From Coriobacteriaceae bacterium (GTDB taxonomy: Bacteria; Actinomycetota; Coriobacteriia; Coriobacteriales; Coriobacteriaceae), in contig CABIZD010000005.1 in NCBI GenBank assembly GCA_902363125.1, forward strand, positions 1-64,000: a stretch of 64,000 bases of DNA, read 5' to 3'. The translations under genes and the position numbers were made by a program. Below, piece by piece: positions 18,820-28,027 of this stretch; the first letter of the stretch is position 1, and each line of letters starts with the position of its first letter. The notes under the pieces are model-generated. The model was given only the letters and a program-made list of their open reading frames with translations. It was not told where the DNA came from and made no database searches.

Positions 18820-19842
18820 CTAGTTCGTGCCGCGGAAACCCTTGCCGACGATCTCGGAACTGTCGACAATCGTGATAAAGGCACCCGGATCGACCTCGCG
18901 CGCATAGCGGCGCAGTTGCACGGCCTCGCGACGGCTCAGCACGCTCATGATCACCGTCACGCACTTGCCCGAGAAGGCACCGTAGCCGCGACTAATGGTC
19001 GCCGTACGGTTGAGATGCTTGACGATAAACTCCTCGACCTTAAGGGGCTCGGAACAAATGACCGTGCAGACCTTACGAAGGTGAATGCTCTCGATGGCTT
19101 TGTCGACCACAAGCGTCTTGGCAAACAGGCCGAGCACGCAATACAGACCGACACGCGGGCCGTACAAGAAGGCCGCGATGGCCACGATGCCGATATCGAC
19201 CAGCAGCAGGGCGCGGCCAATCTCGAGCGTCGTGCGGCGCTTGAGGATCATGGCAAGAATGTCCGTGCCACCCGTCGAGGCGCCGATATCAAAGACGATG
19301 GCGCTGCCGAGCGCCGGCAGAATCACGGCAAAACACAGGTCGAGCCACATATCGCCCGTCATCGAGACACTGGTCGGGATAAAGAGCTCGAAAAGCGAAA
19401 CATAGGCGGACAGCGCAAACGAGGCGAAGACGCTCCACAGGATTGCCTTGCGCTCCAAAAAGATAAAGCCCAAAACGACGAGAACCGCGTTGATAATCCA
19501 CATAAAGACGCCGACGGGCAGGGTCGGGAACAGCGTGGACAGAATAACCGACACGCCCGAGGTGCCGCCAAAAGCAAAGTGATTAGGGGTTTTAAACGCA
19601 ACGATGGCAAAGGCCGTAAGAATCAGGCCCAGATTGAGCTCGGCGAAAAAGCGCGGGAAGCCTGGCTCCTGGCTACGCTTTTGGCCGGCACGCTCGCCGC
19701 GCTCGATATCGGTGCGATCAACCACGCGCTCCATCGGCACCACGGGAGGACGATGTACCTCCTCGGCAGCTCGCGATGCCGCCTCTGCCGCGGCAGCCTC
19801 AATCGCCCATGCCTGGCTTTCTGTTTCGTGCTCGTCAGCCAT
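18820..19842 (-). CDS. YitT-family membrane protein (DUF161/DUF2179)
   Basis: A 340-residue protein. The N-terminal 60 residues are Ala/Glu/Arg-rich and cytosolic. Five to six helices of the YitT (DUF161) domain follow (about 68-250; note NHFAFGGTSGVSVIL and GASTGGTDILAMIL), then a C-terminal DUF2179 domain (about 255-335) ending AFITIVDSSEIVGKGF. YitT proteins are widespread and of uncertain function, possibly transporters with a soluble sensor domain. Not obviously in an operon; 148 bp of A+T-richer DNA lie before the next gene. Confidence 0.87.
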   Translation of the reverse strand: MADEHETESQAWAIEAAAAEAASRAAEEVHRPPVVPMERVVDRTDIERGERAGQKRSQEPGFPRFFAELNLGLILTAFAIVAFKTPNHFAFGGTSGVSVILSTLFPTLPVGVFMWIINAVLVVLGFIFLERKAILWSVFASFALSAYVSLFELFIPTSVSMTGDMWLDLCFAVILPALGSAIVFDIGASTGGTDILAMILKRRTTLEIGRALLLVDIGIVAIAAFLYGPRVGLYCVLGLFAKTLVVDKAIESIHLRKVCTVICSEPLKVEEFIVKHLNRTATISRGYGAFSGKCVTVIMSVLSRREAVQLRRYAREVDPGAFITIVDSSEIVGKGFRGTN

Positions 19843-19958
19843 TACGGCAACCCCTCGTTAACAATTTGGAAACAATGCGCCCATTAGGGTAACGCGGAAC
19901 ACGACGATTGCAACCCCTAGTTAGACGAGCGGTATGCCTACATCGGGGACATACAAAT

Positions 19959-19996
19959 AACGGCCGGCCGCACATACATCCGTGCGGCCGGCCGTT
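19959..19996 (-). terminator. Terminator of the asp23 operon
   Basis: AACGGCCGGCCGCAC and its complement form a 15-bp stem around an 8-base loop downstream of the asp23-like gene. Confidence 0.75.
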
Positions 19997-20047
19997 TGAC
20001 GTTTTCGCAGATAAAACCTGCTAAAATAAACATCCCTTTTTGGTAGG

Positions 20048-20569
20048 TTACTCGTGCTGGTTGGTGCGGTGCTCGTACTCCTCGGGGGTGATGACATCCT
20101 CGATGCGTAGGTTGACGCCTGCCACCTCAAGGCCGGTCATCGCGGCCAGACGCTCGGTCACGCGCGCCTTGACGTCGTCGAAAATCGCGGGCGCGTAGGC
20201 GCCGTACTCGATAATGACGGAAATGTTGACGACCACGCGGTTGTCATCGGTGACCTCGACCGTCACGCCCTTGGTCAGGTTCTCGGCACCAAACTGCTCC
20301 TGCACAAAGTGCATGAGGTTGCCCTTCATGCCCAGGACGTGCGGCACCTCGCGGGTGGCCATGGCGACGATCTTCTCGATTACACCGTTGGAATAGGTCA
20401 GCGAGTCCTCGGACTCGTCTGTTTCCTCATCATCCTCGTCCGCATCGTCGGCGGGTTCGGCCTCGACGAGCGCCTCGTCCTCGAGCGTTACGTCCTCGGC
20501 CTCGGCGGCGACGGTCTCGTCTGCCTCGGGCTCAGTATCGGCCACATCGACCTTCGTGTTAAAAGCCAT
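20048..20569 (-). CDS. Asp23/Gls24-family envelope stress protein
   Basis: A 173-residue protein. An acidic, low-complexity N-terminus (residues 8-55) precedes an Asp23/Gls24 (DUF322) domain recognised by SNGVIEKIVAMATREVPHV and YGAYAPAIFDDVKARVTERL. In staphylococci Asp23 is held under the membrane by AmaP and supports cell-envelope homeostasis. The operon here (amaP-like, DUF2273, asp23-like) has the same set of parts. Start follows AAGGAGG. Confidence 0.9.
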   Translation of the reverse strand: MAFNTKVDVADTEPEADETVAAEAEDVTLEDEALVEAEPADDADEDDEETDESEDSLTYSNGVIEKIVAMATREVPHVLGMKGNLMHFVQEQFGAENLTKGVTVEVTDDNRVVVNISVIIEYGAYAPAIFDDVKARVTERLAAMTGLEVAGVNLRIEDVITPEEYEHRTNQHE

Positions 20570-20613
20570 GGTTCCTCCTTATGCCCACCGCACACGCGGC
20601 GGTCGAATACATA

Positions 20614-20991
20614 CTAGCGGCCGCTAAACAGACGGCCGAAGAAGTTGACGATCCCGTTCTCGCCGTCGCGGATCTGGCCAATCACGGCGCCGATCAGCAC
20701 AAAGAAAGCGATGACGAGCGTATCCCACAGGCCGAGCGTGAGCACCAGCACGGCGAGCACAAAACCAGCGACGGCTCCAAGCGTGGTGTTGGGATGACGG
20801 ACGGCATAGCTCCAGATGGCTGCCCCCGTACCCTTGATGAGACCCATGGCCTCATCAAAATCATCGGCGACCGCGTCATGTGACTCGGTACCCTCCACCT
20901 TAGGATCGACGACCTCGCCTGCCGGCGCGGCGCTCTGATCGATAGTCAGGCGCGGGGTGCGGACGGTCTTGTCTTGATTGGTATCACTCAC
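20614..20991 (-). CDS. DUF2273 small membrane protein
   Basis: A 125-residue protein with a disordered N-terminus and two hydrophobic helices (LGAVAGFVLAVLVLTLGLW and LVIAFFVLIGAVIGQI), ending FFGRLF, as in DUF2273 proteins of asp23 operons. The frame is open to 21204, but the GTG at 20991 is preceded by GGAGG and overlaps the end of amaP by 8 bp, so it is the likely start. Confidence 0.85.
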   Translation of the reverse strand: MSDTNQDKTVRTPRLTIDQSAAPAGEVVDPKVEGTESHDAVADDFDEAMGLIKGTGAAIWSYAVRHPNTTLGAVAGFVLAVLVLTLGLWDTLVIAFFVLIGAVIGQIRDGENGIVNFFGRLFSGR

Positions 20992-21529
20992 CGGAAACCT
21001 CCACGGTCTGGACGGTAGTCTTGGATGGCAAAAAACGGACGCGCGTGGTCGTACCCGGCGTGCCGAGCATGGTGTCGCAAGCTTCCTCGATGCGCTGCTG
21101 CATCGCGGTAGCCAGAGATGCCACGTCCTTATCGTCAAGCGCGATAGCGTCGACCTTAAATCGGACGTGCGAATCGTCGGAGCCTTGGACGCGGGCCTCG
21201 ACATGCTCGACCATCACGCGGTCGTCGCGCTCGGCAGCAGCTCTGGCGCACGAAGAAAGCGCCGCAAGGGTAACCTCGATATTGCGCTCCCCCGCCGGAT
21301 GTACACAGGACGGCTCGCGACGAGCAAACATCAGGCGGAAGAAGCTTACCAGCACGCCGATCGCCACAACTCCGCCGCATGCCGTCACGACAATGCGCGG
21401 CATGGGGTCGCGCATCAGCAGCATAAAGCGATACGTATACGGCCCCCAAAACTGGCAGACAAGCGTACCCAGCGCCACGATGGCGGCGGCAAGATACACA
21501 ATCGCTAGGGCTCGTTTGAGTACGCGCAC
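20984..21529 (-). CDS. amaP: AmaP-like alkaline-shock membrane anchor
   Basis: A 181-residue protein. Two N-terminal membrane helices (about 8-28 and 45-64) precede a cytosolic Asp23-like fold with ERNIEVTLAALSSCARAAA and a long C-terminal domain. In Staphylococcus aureus AmaP anchors Asp23 to the membrane; the same role is inferred here from size, topology and operon order. First gene of amaP-DUF2273-asp23. Confidence 0.83.
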   Translation of the reverse strand: MRVLKRALAIVYLAAAIVALGTLVCQFWGPYTYRFMLLMRDPMPRIVVTACGGVVAIGVLVSFFRLMFARREPSCVHPAGERNIEVTLAALSSCARAAAERDDRVMVEHVEARVQGSDDSHVRFKVDAIALDDKDVASLATAMQQRIEEACDTMLGTPGTTTRVRFLPSKTTVQTVEVSGE

Positions 21530-21588
21530 GCGGCGCTCCCTTCAAATCTCGGCTCTCGAAATGCAAAACGGTTCGCATCATTATAAAA

Positions 21589-21626
21589 GAGCCGGGTCCG
21601 GTGCTCTACGCACGCGGATCCGGCTC
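21589..21626 (-). terminator. Terminator of the YebC gene
   Basis: GAGCCGGATCCG and CGGACCCGGCTC (minus strand) form a 12-bp stem with one mismatch, followed by TTTTATAATG. Confidence 0.85.
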
Positions 21627-21695
21627 ATCTATTCCACGAGGCTTGCATGCTCGCTTCATTATGCCCAGATATGCACGGCTTAACCCGTGCGGGCG

Positions 21696-22502
21696 CTACT
21701 CCTCCTCGAGGGCAGCGATGACCTCGTCGGTCATGTCCATGGTGCTGTAGACGTCCTGGACGTCATCGAGCTCCTCAAGACGGTCGATGAGGCGCTGAAC
21801 CTTCTTGGCGTCGGCGCCGGAGACCTCGGTCGGGGTGGTCGGGACCATGGTGGTCTCGGAGCCCTTGACCTGGACGCCCTGCTCCTCGAGCGCCTTGGAG
21901 ACAGCCATGACCTCGTTGGCAGTAGTCCAGACGATCCACTCCTCGCCGGCGTCCTCGTAGTCCTCGCCACCGGCCTCGGCGATGGCCATCATGAACTCAT
22001 CCTCGTCACCGGCAGCACCGTTGGCGATCATGGTCTCCTTCTTGGCGTTCTCGTCCAGGATCTCCTTGGCGACGACGATCTGGCCCTTGCGCTCAAACTG
22101 GAAGGCGACGGAGCCAGAGGTGCCCAGGTTGCCGCCAGCGTGAGAGAAGGCGGAACGGACATCGGCGGCGGTACGGTTGCGGTTATCGGTCAGGCAGTCA
22201 ACGTAAACGGCAACGCCGGCGGGACCATAGCCCTCGTACACGATGTTCTCGTAGACGGCGGCGTCGGCACCCGAACCAAAGGCCTTGTCGATAGCGGACT
22301 TGATCTTGTCCTTAGGCATGGACTGAGCCTTGGCCTTGGCAACGGCAGCGGCGAGGCTGGCGTTGTTCTCGGGCAGCGGGTCACCGCCGAGACGGGCAGC
22401 AACGGTGATGTTGCGGCTGAGCTTGGAGAAGAGGGCGGAACGCTTGGCGTCCTGCGCGCCCTTACGATGCTTGGTTGTGGCCCACTTAGAGTGTCCGGAC
22501 AT
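21696..22502 (-). CDS. YebC/PmpR-family regulatory protein
   Basis: A 268-residue protein of the YebC/TACO1 family: MSGHSKWATTKHRKGAQDAKR start, VYEGYGPAGVAVYVDCLTDN and NLGTSGSVAFQFERKG blocks. Members have been described both as DNA-binding regulators and, more recently, as ribosome-associated factors that help translate difficult stretches such as polyproline. The acidic C-terminus (ELDDVQDVYSTMDM) is standard. ATG at 22502 follows AGGAG. Stands alone with its own terminator. Confidence 0.94.
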   Translation of the reverse strand: MSGHSKWATTKHRKGAQDAKRSALFSKLSRNITVAARLGGDPLPENNASLAAAVAKAKAQSMPKDKIKSAIDKAFGSGADAAVYENIVYEGYGPAGVAVYVDCLTDNRNRTAADVRSAFSHAGGNLGTSGSVAFQFERKGQIVVAKEILDENAKKETMIANGAAGDEDEFMMAIAEAGGEDYEDAGEEWIVWTTANEVMAVSKALEEQGVQVKGSETTMVPTTPTEVSGADAKKVQRLIDRLEELDDVQDVYSTMDMTDEVIAALEEE

Positions 22503-22632
22503 ACGTGTCTCCTATCGGTTTCGACCTAAAGCCCAGCGCAGATGCTCGGGCAATATAAACAAACGTCGTTATGATATACCTACTGGCCTGCGAGATAAAC
22601 CCCAAAATGAAGGCGTCGTGATGATGACCCCT

Positions 22633-22665
22633 TTGGTGCAAAGAAACCTGACCCCAATGCACCAA
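22633..22665. repeat. Intergenic inverted repeat TTGGTGCA / TGCACCAA
   Basis: 8-bp arms separated by 17 bases, just past the stop of the DUF6020-like gene on the minus strand. Possibly a weak terminator or one of the dispersed palindromes of this genome. Confidence 0.5.
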
Positions 22666-22666
22666 G

Positions 22667-24850
22667 TTAGGACCAGAGGAAGTCACTGCGGGTGACGGTG
22701 GCGCCGATGGCGAAGGGCATGCAGGCGATGACCGGATACAGGTAGCGCATGTAGGTCGAGCCGTTGCACGGACCAATCAGGCACACGGCGAGCACGCCCA
22801 GCAGCGGCACCCAGATCGCCAGCGCACGCCATGAATGACGACGCAGCAGGTAGACCACCACGGCGATCATGATCCACACATAGGTGGCCGAGCTCATGGT
22901 GAGCGAGATAAACGGGACGCGTTGTACTGCCACGCGATACAGGTTGATCAGGTGGTCGCACCAGCGCACAACCTTGCTATCGACCGGATGGAAGTCGAAG
23001 TACTTAAGGTTATCGGGCTTCGCCATAATCTCGGCACTACGCGCCGTGCTGTAGACCCAGGCATCGCGCGCGCTCGGATAAAAATAACCATAGTAGTTAT
23101 TGATAAGCGCCGAAATATAGCACTCGGGATCCTTCTTAAACATCTGAGCCCATACCTCAAAATAGGCATCGATGTCCTCCTGCGAGGCGTACTCGTTGAA
23201 GCAGTTCTTGACGGCATCGGACTTGTCGGGGTTGTAGCGGCGGCCCAGGTTCTCGTACTTGAGTACACGATCGATCACGGCACGCTCTTCGTCGGTCACC
23301 GAACCGTCGCAAGGAGCCTCCACGATGGTGCCGTCCTCCTTAACCGTGGGGTTGACGCCCGAGTTGAGGCCGTCGTGCTTTTGGACGAAACGAGCCGTCT
23401 GCTGGAACGGAATCGAGAGGATTTCGCGCTTGGAACCGGGCGTAATGTCGTGCGCCGGCATAAACACCTTGGTGAAGTACATATTAGAGGCAAGGCAGAG
23501 TGCAAGCACAGCAAGAACTCCCACCCAGCGGAAACGCGGGATGGCGCCCGAAGGCGCAGCACCAGCCTGCTTGGCTGCACGACGAGCTGCATGCGCGTCC
23601 CATGCGCTAAACGCCGCCGCGATTACGCATGCCGCCAGGGGAAACACCAGGCCGCCGTTGCGCAGAAACGTGGAACCCATGGCGCCCAGAGCGAGCAGCA
23701 ACCAGTCGTGGCGCGCAAAGAGCACGGGAGTTTTCTCGCCCGCTCGCTCGACATTGGCATCACGACGGGGCAAGCCACATGCCACGAGCTTGACGGTCTG
23801 TACCAGCAGCACCAAGAACGCGTCGGCAAAGAGCACGTCTTTGGTGAGCAACACCGCGTAGTTAGAGAACATCGGCATAAACGCAAAGAACAGCAGGATC
23901 GCACCGCGAACCGGCAGACTCACGCCCAGTTTGCGCAGCGACGAAATGGAATAGGCCATGCAGGCAGCCGTGATGACAAATTGAGCGCAGGTATAGATGA
24001 TGAGGCCCGCGTTAGCGCTGTTGAACAGCGAAAGCCCCAGCTGAACGCACGAGCCGATAATGGCCGTGTGCACTACGGGATGATGCCCGTTGAGCAGCAC
24101 GTTGGGGTTGAGTAGGCGCAGGTAGTCGCTCGTGCCGTTGGGATAGTTGAACCACTGGCGAATCTGCGCGCCCGTATCTCCCATAAAAAGGCCGGGCAGC
24201 GAAGCGATGAGCGTGGGCGTCCAGGCGATCATAAGCACCAGGAAGGGCCCGGCAAAGGGATGGACCGAGAGCACGGCGTGAGCCACACGCCATACGCGGC
24301 CAAAGTGCGCCTCGGAAAACGGAATGCGCCGAGAGCTCAGCCAATCTAGACACTCAAAGGCAAGGTAGAAGGCAACGACCGCCAAGAGCATCCAGCCCGC
24401 GCCGCCAATCCAGGCGCAGATGATGCGGGCTTTGTCGCCAAGGACAATCTCGGCCGAGTCGGTGAGATCGTAGCTGCGGCCGAACACCATGCAGATGGCG
24501 AAGAACAGCGACGGCAGAATGATCGATGGACGCCAGGTGTCGCCACGGCCAAAGAACACGTAGCGAAACGGCAAGGTGAGCAGGCAGGCAAGCGCAAGCA
24601 GCATGACCGCGTCGGTATGGCCGGCAAACGAGAGAAGCACCTCGTAGCACACGTACAGCATGCCCGAGGCTTTGGGGTCAATCGCCAAGACTGCGTTGCT
24701 CGACACCGGGGCGGGATCGATGGAAAACGCCGTGGTCGCCAACAGCGCGAGCAAAAATGCGATGAGCGTCTGCTTGGCGGGGTAGCGCTTAAACCAGACA
24801 ATGCGGGCAGCGTCGCGCGCAGCCGTTGTGGAGAGGTCGGAATCCTTCAC
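22667..24850 (-). CDS. DUF6020-like large membrane protein
   Basis: A 727-residue multi-pass protein with roughly 14 hydrophobic segments. Its architecture, membrane helices followed by a periplasmic-side soluble part (about 470-640) and final helices, resembles GT-C-type glycosyltransferases. The conserved NGHHPVVHTAIIGSC and LLTKDVLFADAFLVLL blocks match what I recall of DUF6020 proteins. A role in sugar or polymer transfer at the cell surface is inference only. The GTG at 24850 follows AAAGG; no better start was seen. Confidence 0.7.
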   Translation of the reverse strand: MKDSDLSTTAARDAARIVWFKRYPAKQTLIAFLLALLATTAFSIDPAPVSSNAVLAIDPKASGMLYVCYEVLLSFAGHTDAVMLLALACLLTLPFRYVFFGRGDTWRPSIILPSLFFAICMVFGRSYDLTDSAEIVLGDKARIICAWIGGAGWMLLAVVAFYLAFECLDWLSSRRIPFSEAHFGRVWRVAHAVLSVHPFAGPFLVLMIAWTPTLIASLPGLFMGDTGAQIRQWFNYPNGTSDYLRLLNPNVLLNGHHPVVHTAIIGSCVQLGLSLFNSANAGLIIYTCAQFVITAACMAYSISSLRKLGVSLPVRGAILLFFAFMPMFSNYAVLLTKDVLFADAFLVLLVQTVKLVACGLPRRDANVERAGEKTPVLFARHDWLLLALGAMGSTFLRNGGLVFPLAACVIAAAFSAWDAHAARRAAKQAGAAPSGAIPRFRWVGVLAVLALCLASNMYFTKVFMPAHDITPGSKREILSIPFQQTARFVQKHDGLNSGVNPTVKEDGTIVEAPCDGSVTDEERAVIDRVLKYENLGRRYNPDKSDAVKNCFNEYASQEDIDAYFEVWAQMFKKDPECYISALINNYYGYFYPSARDAWVYSTARSAEIMAKPDNLKYFDFHPVDSKVVRWCDHLINLYRVAVQRVPFISLTMSSATYVWIMIAVVVYLLRRHSWRALAIWVPLLGVLAVCLIGPCNGSTYMRYLYPVIACMPFAIGATVTRSDFLWS

Positions 24851-24870
24851 AGTCCGAAAGCCTTTCTAGA

Positions 24871-24909
24871 AACCTGCCAAAAAGGGACAGGTTTATTTTG
24901 GCAGGTTTT
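24871..24909. repeat. Palindromic element with GGGACAGG core
   Basis: AAACCTGCCAAA and TTTTGGCAGGTTT arms flank an AAGGGACAGG centre. It is one of several dispersed palindromes sharing a GGGACAGG/CCTGTCCC core in this window. Confidence 0.7.
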
Positions 24910-24950
24910 ATCTGGGGAAACGTTACGGTTCTGTCATCGTTGCCCAGCGA

Positions 24951-24985
24951 ACCACCACAAAGGTGCCTGTCCCCTTTGTGGTGGT
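24951..24985. repeat. Palindromic element ACCACCACAAAGG / CCTTTGTGGTGGT
   Basis: Perfect 13-bp arms around TGCCTGTCC. A degenerate copy lies at 50932-50966. Confidence 0.75.
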
Positions 24986-24993
24986 TTTGGTGG

Positions 24994-25815
24994 CTAGGCG
25001 TCCAGGTAGACGCGCTGGGGTTGGTTGCGGCGACGAGCAAAGATGATGAGCGCCAGGCCCGCGATTACGAGCGGCAGGCTCAGCAGCTGACCCATGGTGA
25101 TAACGCCACCCAGCAGATAGCCCAGCTGTGCATCGGGCACGCGCACAAACTCAATTAGGAAGCGGACGATGCCGTAACCCATCACAAACACGCCCATAAA
25201 CGTGCCTTGGGGCAGTAGCGGCTTTTTGCGGCTGAGCACCTGCAGAATGCAAAAGAGCACGATGCCCTCAAGAAATGCCTCGTAGAGCTGGGAGGGGTGA
25301 CGCGGCATATCGCCCGCGGTGCCACCGAAGACCACGCCCCAGGGCAGATCGGTCGGCTTGCCCCACAGCTCTCCGTTCACGAAGTTGGCGCAACGTCCCA
25401 GGCACAAGGCCAGCGGCGCGCCGATGACGGCAAGGTCTGCCAAAGTCCAGGCGTCGAGCTTATACATGCGGCACACGATGATGCCGCCGATAATGCCGCC
25501 CACCAAACCGCCATGGAAGCTCATGCCGCCCTCGTTGGTGGCAAAGATCTCGAGCGGGTGCGCCCAGTAGTAGCCATCACCGTAAAAGACGACGTAGAAC
25601 AGGCGCGCACCGATAATGAGGCCAAAGACCACGCCGACCACGACACTCGTCAGGTCGTCAATCGTGATGTTAAAGCCCCAGCGACGCTGCGTGCGGTACA
25701 TGACGACTGCTGTGAGCAGGGCGCCGACCACGTAGGCCAGGCCGTACCAGTAGATGGTGATGGGGCCCGCCGAGATTGCGACGGGATCAAGCATATGGTA
25801 GAGGTCGTTGAGCAT
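24994..25815 (-). CDS. lgt: Prolipoprotein diacylglyceryl transferase Lgt
   Basis: Membrane enzyme that adds diacylglycerol from phosphatidylglycerol to the lipobox cysteine of prolipoproteins, the first step of lipoprotein maturation. The 273 residues hold seven helices and the motifs YWYGLAYVVG, HGGLVGGIIGG, and the signature GRCANFVNGELWGKPTDLPWG near 140-160. The frame opens at 25875, but AGGAGG precedes the ATG at 25815 at ideal distance. A substrate lipoprotein is in the window (51083-52078). Confidence 0.95.
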   Translation of the reverse strand: MLNDLYHMLDPVAISAGPITIYWYGLAYVVGALLTAVVMYRTQRRWGFNITIDDLTSVVVGVVFGLIIGARLFYVVFYGDGYYWAHPLEIFATNEGGMSFHGGLVGGIIGGIIVCRMYKLDAWTLADLAVIGAPLALCLGRCANFVNGELWGKPTDLPWGVVFGGTAGDMPRHPSQLYEAFLEGIVLFCILQVLSRKKPLLPQGTFMGVFVMGYGIVRFLIEFVRVPDAQLGYLLGGVITMGQLLSLPLVIAGLALIIFARRRNQPQRVYLDA

Positions 25816-25842
25816 ATCGATCCTCCTGCTCCCTACATACAA

Positions 25843-25875
25843 ATGCGGCCGCGGGCCTTGCGCTCGCAGCCGCAT
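25843..25875 (-). terminator. Hairpin between the NifU-domain gene and lgt
   Basis: ATGCGGC and GCCGCAT with inner GCG/CGC pairs form an interrupted stem 50 bp past the NifU-domain stop. Probably a terminator or leader structure of lgt. Confidence 0.55.
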
Positions 25876-25924
25876 ATTTGAGCGTAACGTCTATGCGGAG
25901 TATGCCGTCCGCAGCTTTCGCAGC

Positions 25925-26203
25925 TTAGAACGGCGCGTACTCGTCGTACAGGTCCTCGGCCTCGCCGGAGGCATTGACCTGCTCAACGCGGGTAACGCCG
26001 GGCACATGCTCCTTCAGGATACGCTCAATGCCCATGGACAGGGTCAGCGAGCTCATGGGGCAGCCGGCGCAGGCGCCCTGCAGCTCCAGCTTGACGACAC
26101 CCTCGTCGTCGACGCCCACATACTCCATATCGCCGCCATCGGCCTGCAGGTTGGGGCGAATCTCTTCAAGAACCTTCTTAAGCAGCTCTTCGTTAACAGC
26201 CAC
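25925..26203 (-). CDS. NifU C-terminal-domain protein
   Basis: A 92-residue stand-alone NifU C-terminal (Nfu-type) domain. The CAGCPMSS motif near 41-48 supplies the two cysteines that bind a 4Fe-4S cluster between two subunits. Such proteins carry or deliver iron-sulfur clusters to target enzymes. Start is the GTG at 26203 after AAGGAG. It stands alone; no suf or isc genes are near. Confidence 0.9.
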   Translation of the reverse strand: MAVNEELLKKVLEEIRPNLQADGGDMEYVGVDDEGVVKLELQGACAGCPMSSLTLSMGIERILKEHVPGVTRVEQVNASGEAEDLYDEYAPF

Positions 26204-26374
26204 AGGGGCTCCTTTCTCACAATTACGCGGGCGCGCCCGCGGACAGAAGCTATGTTACTACAGCCGTGTACCCGCTCACGAGCCGTCCATGCGCGCAGAC
26301 GCGACTTTCACGAGTAGTCAATTTGGGACGGGGCTCTTTTAGCTGCTTTTGCCGCCAGCTGGCGTTGCCACGCG

Positions 26375-26899
26375 CTACTGCTGAGCCTGCCCCTCGGTGC
26401 CGATGTGCACATCGACGATAACCTGGCGGTAGCTGATGCCACAGGAGTCGAGGATGCGGCGGCTGATGCGTCCGTCATCGGTGTCGGCGTACTTGTTGTC
26501 CAGGTAGACGACCTCGCCCACGCCCACCTGAGCCAAAATCTTGGCGCAGTCGTGGCACGGGAACAGCGTGACGTAGACCGTGGAACCCTCGAGGTCCTTG
26601 AGCGAGCCACGGTAGTTGAGCACGGCGTTGGCCTCGGCATGGACCACGTAGTTGTGCTTGTCCTGCAGCGGGTCGTCGCTCGTACCCCACGGAAAAAAGT
26701 CGTCGTTGAGCGCCGAGGGTGTACCGTTGTAGCCCACCGAAAGGATGCGGTGGTTGGTGTTGGCGATGCACGCACCCACCTGCGTGTTGGGGTCCTTGCT
26801 GCGACGCTGCGCGGCGATGGCCACGCTCATAAAGAACTCGTCCCAGCTAATGACGTCCAGGCGCTTGCCTGACGAAGTTTGATGAAGATCGTCCGACAT
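26375..26899 (-). CDS. dCMP deaminase family protein
   Basis: Zinc deaminase of the cytidine/deoxycytidylate class that makes dUMP from dCMP for thymidylate synthesis. Of 174 residues, the zinc and proton-shuttle motif is VHAEANAVLN and the second zinc pair is PCHDC in TLFPCHDCAKIL; NTQVGACIANTNHRIL and GYNGTPSALNDDF are typical of this family. A longer frame begins at 26935, but the ATG at 26899 follows GGAGGTG. Similar ComE-type deaminases exist, so the exact nucleotide specificity is not certain. Confidence 0.9.
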   Translation of the reverse strand: MSDDLHQTSSGKRLDVISWDEFFMSVAIAAQRRSKDPNTQVGACIANTNHRILSVGYNGTPSALNDDFFPWGTSDDPLQDKHNYVVHAEANAVLNYRGSLKDLEGSTVYVTLFPCHDCAKILAQVGVGEVVYLDNKYADTDDGRISRRILDSCGISYRQVIVDVHIGTEGQAQQ

Positions 26900-26945
26900 G
26901 GCAGACACCTCCGTAATCGCAATAGTTTGACCCATTGTAGCAGGT

Positions 26946-26986
26946 GAAAGGTGGAGGCGTTTGTCCCACCGGCGCCCTCACCTTTA
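26946..26986 (-). terminator. Terminator of coaX
   Basis: On the minus strand AAAGGTGAGGGCG and CGCCTCCACCTTT pair (small mismatches) directly after the coaX stop codon. Confidence 0.7.
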
Positions 26987-27835
26987 CACGCGGCGGGGCT
27001 TTTGGTTGATGCGGTAGAGCTCGGCGAGACCCCGCAACGTCAGCGCGTCGTCGACCGTCAGACTATGACCGACCAGCGACGCAAGCGCCTCGGCATCGTC
27101 GCCGGTAATGACTATGGGCACGTCGCCCTCCCCCGCGGCCTTGGTCGCGCGCATCTCGGCGAGCACCATGTCGAGCATGCCGTCGATGCGGGCCACCTCG
27201 CCCAAGACCACGCCCGAGCGCATGGCCTCGCGCGTGTTGCGGCCGATTACATGCGTGGGTGCCGAGGGCTCGACCTGCGGCAGACGTGCTGCTGCCGCCG
27301 AAAGCGAGCGGGCGCCGAGCGCCAGCCCCGGCGCGATGACGCCGCCCACAAAGGTGCCGTGCGCGTCGATGACCTCGATATTGGTCGTCGTGCCCAGGTC
27401 GATCACAATGCACGGCGAGCCGTAGACGGCACGAGCCGCCACGGCATCGGCGATGCGGTCGGGGCCGATCTCGGCCGGGTCGTCGTAGTGCACGGGCATG
27501 CCGGTCTTGAGGCCCGGCCCCACGGTGAGCACGCGCCCCGTGCAGATACGGGAAAGAGCCGCCTTCCACGGGCGCTCGAGCGCCGGCACCACGCAGCTCA
27601 GCACGGCCGCCGTGGGTACGAGCGCGCCGGGCATGCCCGCATCGGCCGCCAGCGCGGCCATGACTTGAGCGAGACGCATACGCGCTTCGTCGGCCGTAAT
27701 GCTCGATGGCGTCGTGATCTCGCACGTCGCAAGCGGGCATTCCTGCGCCGCGGCCGAATCCTCTGCAAACAGACCAAAGCGAATGAACGTGTTACCCACG
27801 TCGACCGTCAATATATATGCGCACCCATTAAGCAT
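26984..27835 (-). CDS. coaX: Type III pantothenate kinase CoaX
   Basis: Phosphorylates pantothenate, the first step of coenzyme A synthesis, with the ASKHA fold. The 283 residues show TVDVGNTFIRFGLF at the start (phosphate loop with Asp), GPDRIADAVAA, VIDLGTTTNIEVID and GGVIAPGLALGARSL. The frame is open to 27889, but AAAGGAG precedes the ATG at 27835. Divergent from the OPT gene. Confidence 0.94.
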   Translation of the reverse strand: MLNGCAYILTVDVGNTFIRFGLFAEDSAAAQECPLATCEITTPSSITADEARMRLAQVMAALAADAGMPGALVPTAAVLSCVVPALERPWKAALSRICTGRVLTVGPGLKTGMPVHYDDPAEIGPDRIADAVAARAVYGSPCIVIDLGTTTNIEVIDAHGTFVGGVIAPGLALGARSLSAAAARLPQVEPSAPTHVIGRNTREAMRSGVVLGEVARIDGMLDMVLAEMRATKAAGEGDVPIVITGDDAEALASLVGHSLTVDDALTLRGLAELYRINQKPRRV

Positions 27836-28027
27836 CGTCGGCGCTCCTTTCGTCTGCCCAGCAGTATATCGCCTACCTAAACCAGTCATCCCAAAATGAC
27901 TAGCTTACGGCTATACTGGTGCGCGGTCGCGCGCGAGCTCACGCGGCGGCCCTTGGTAACCCGACTTCCCGCGCCGTATCCGTAGCGGCGCTCCCGGGGG
28001 AAGCGGATATACGCAAAGGAGTTCAAT

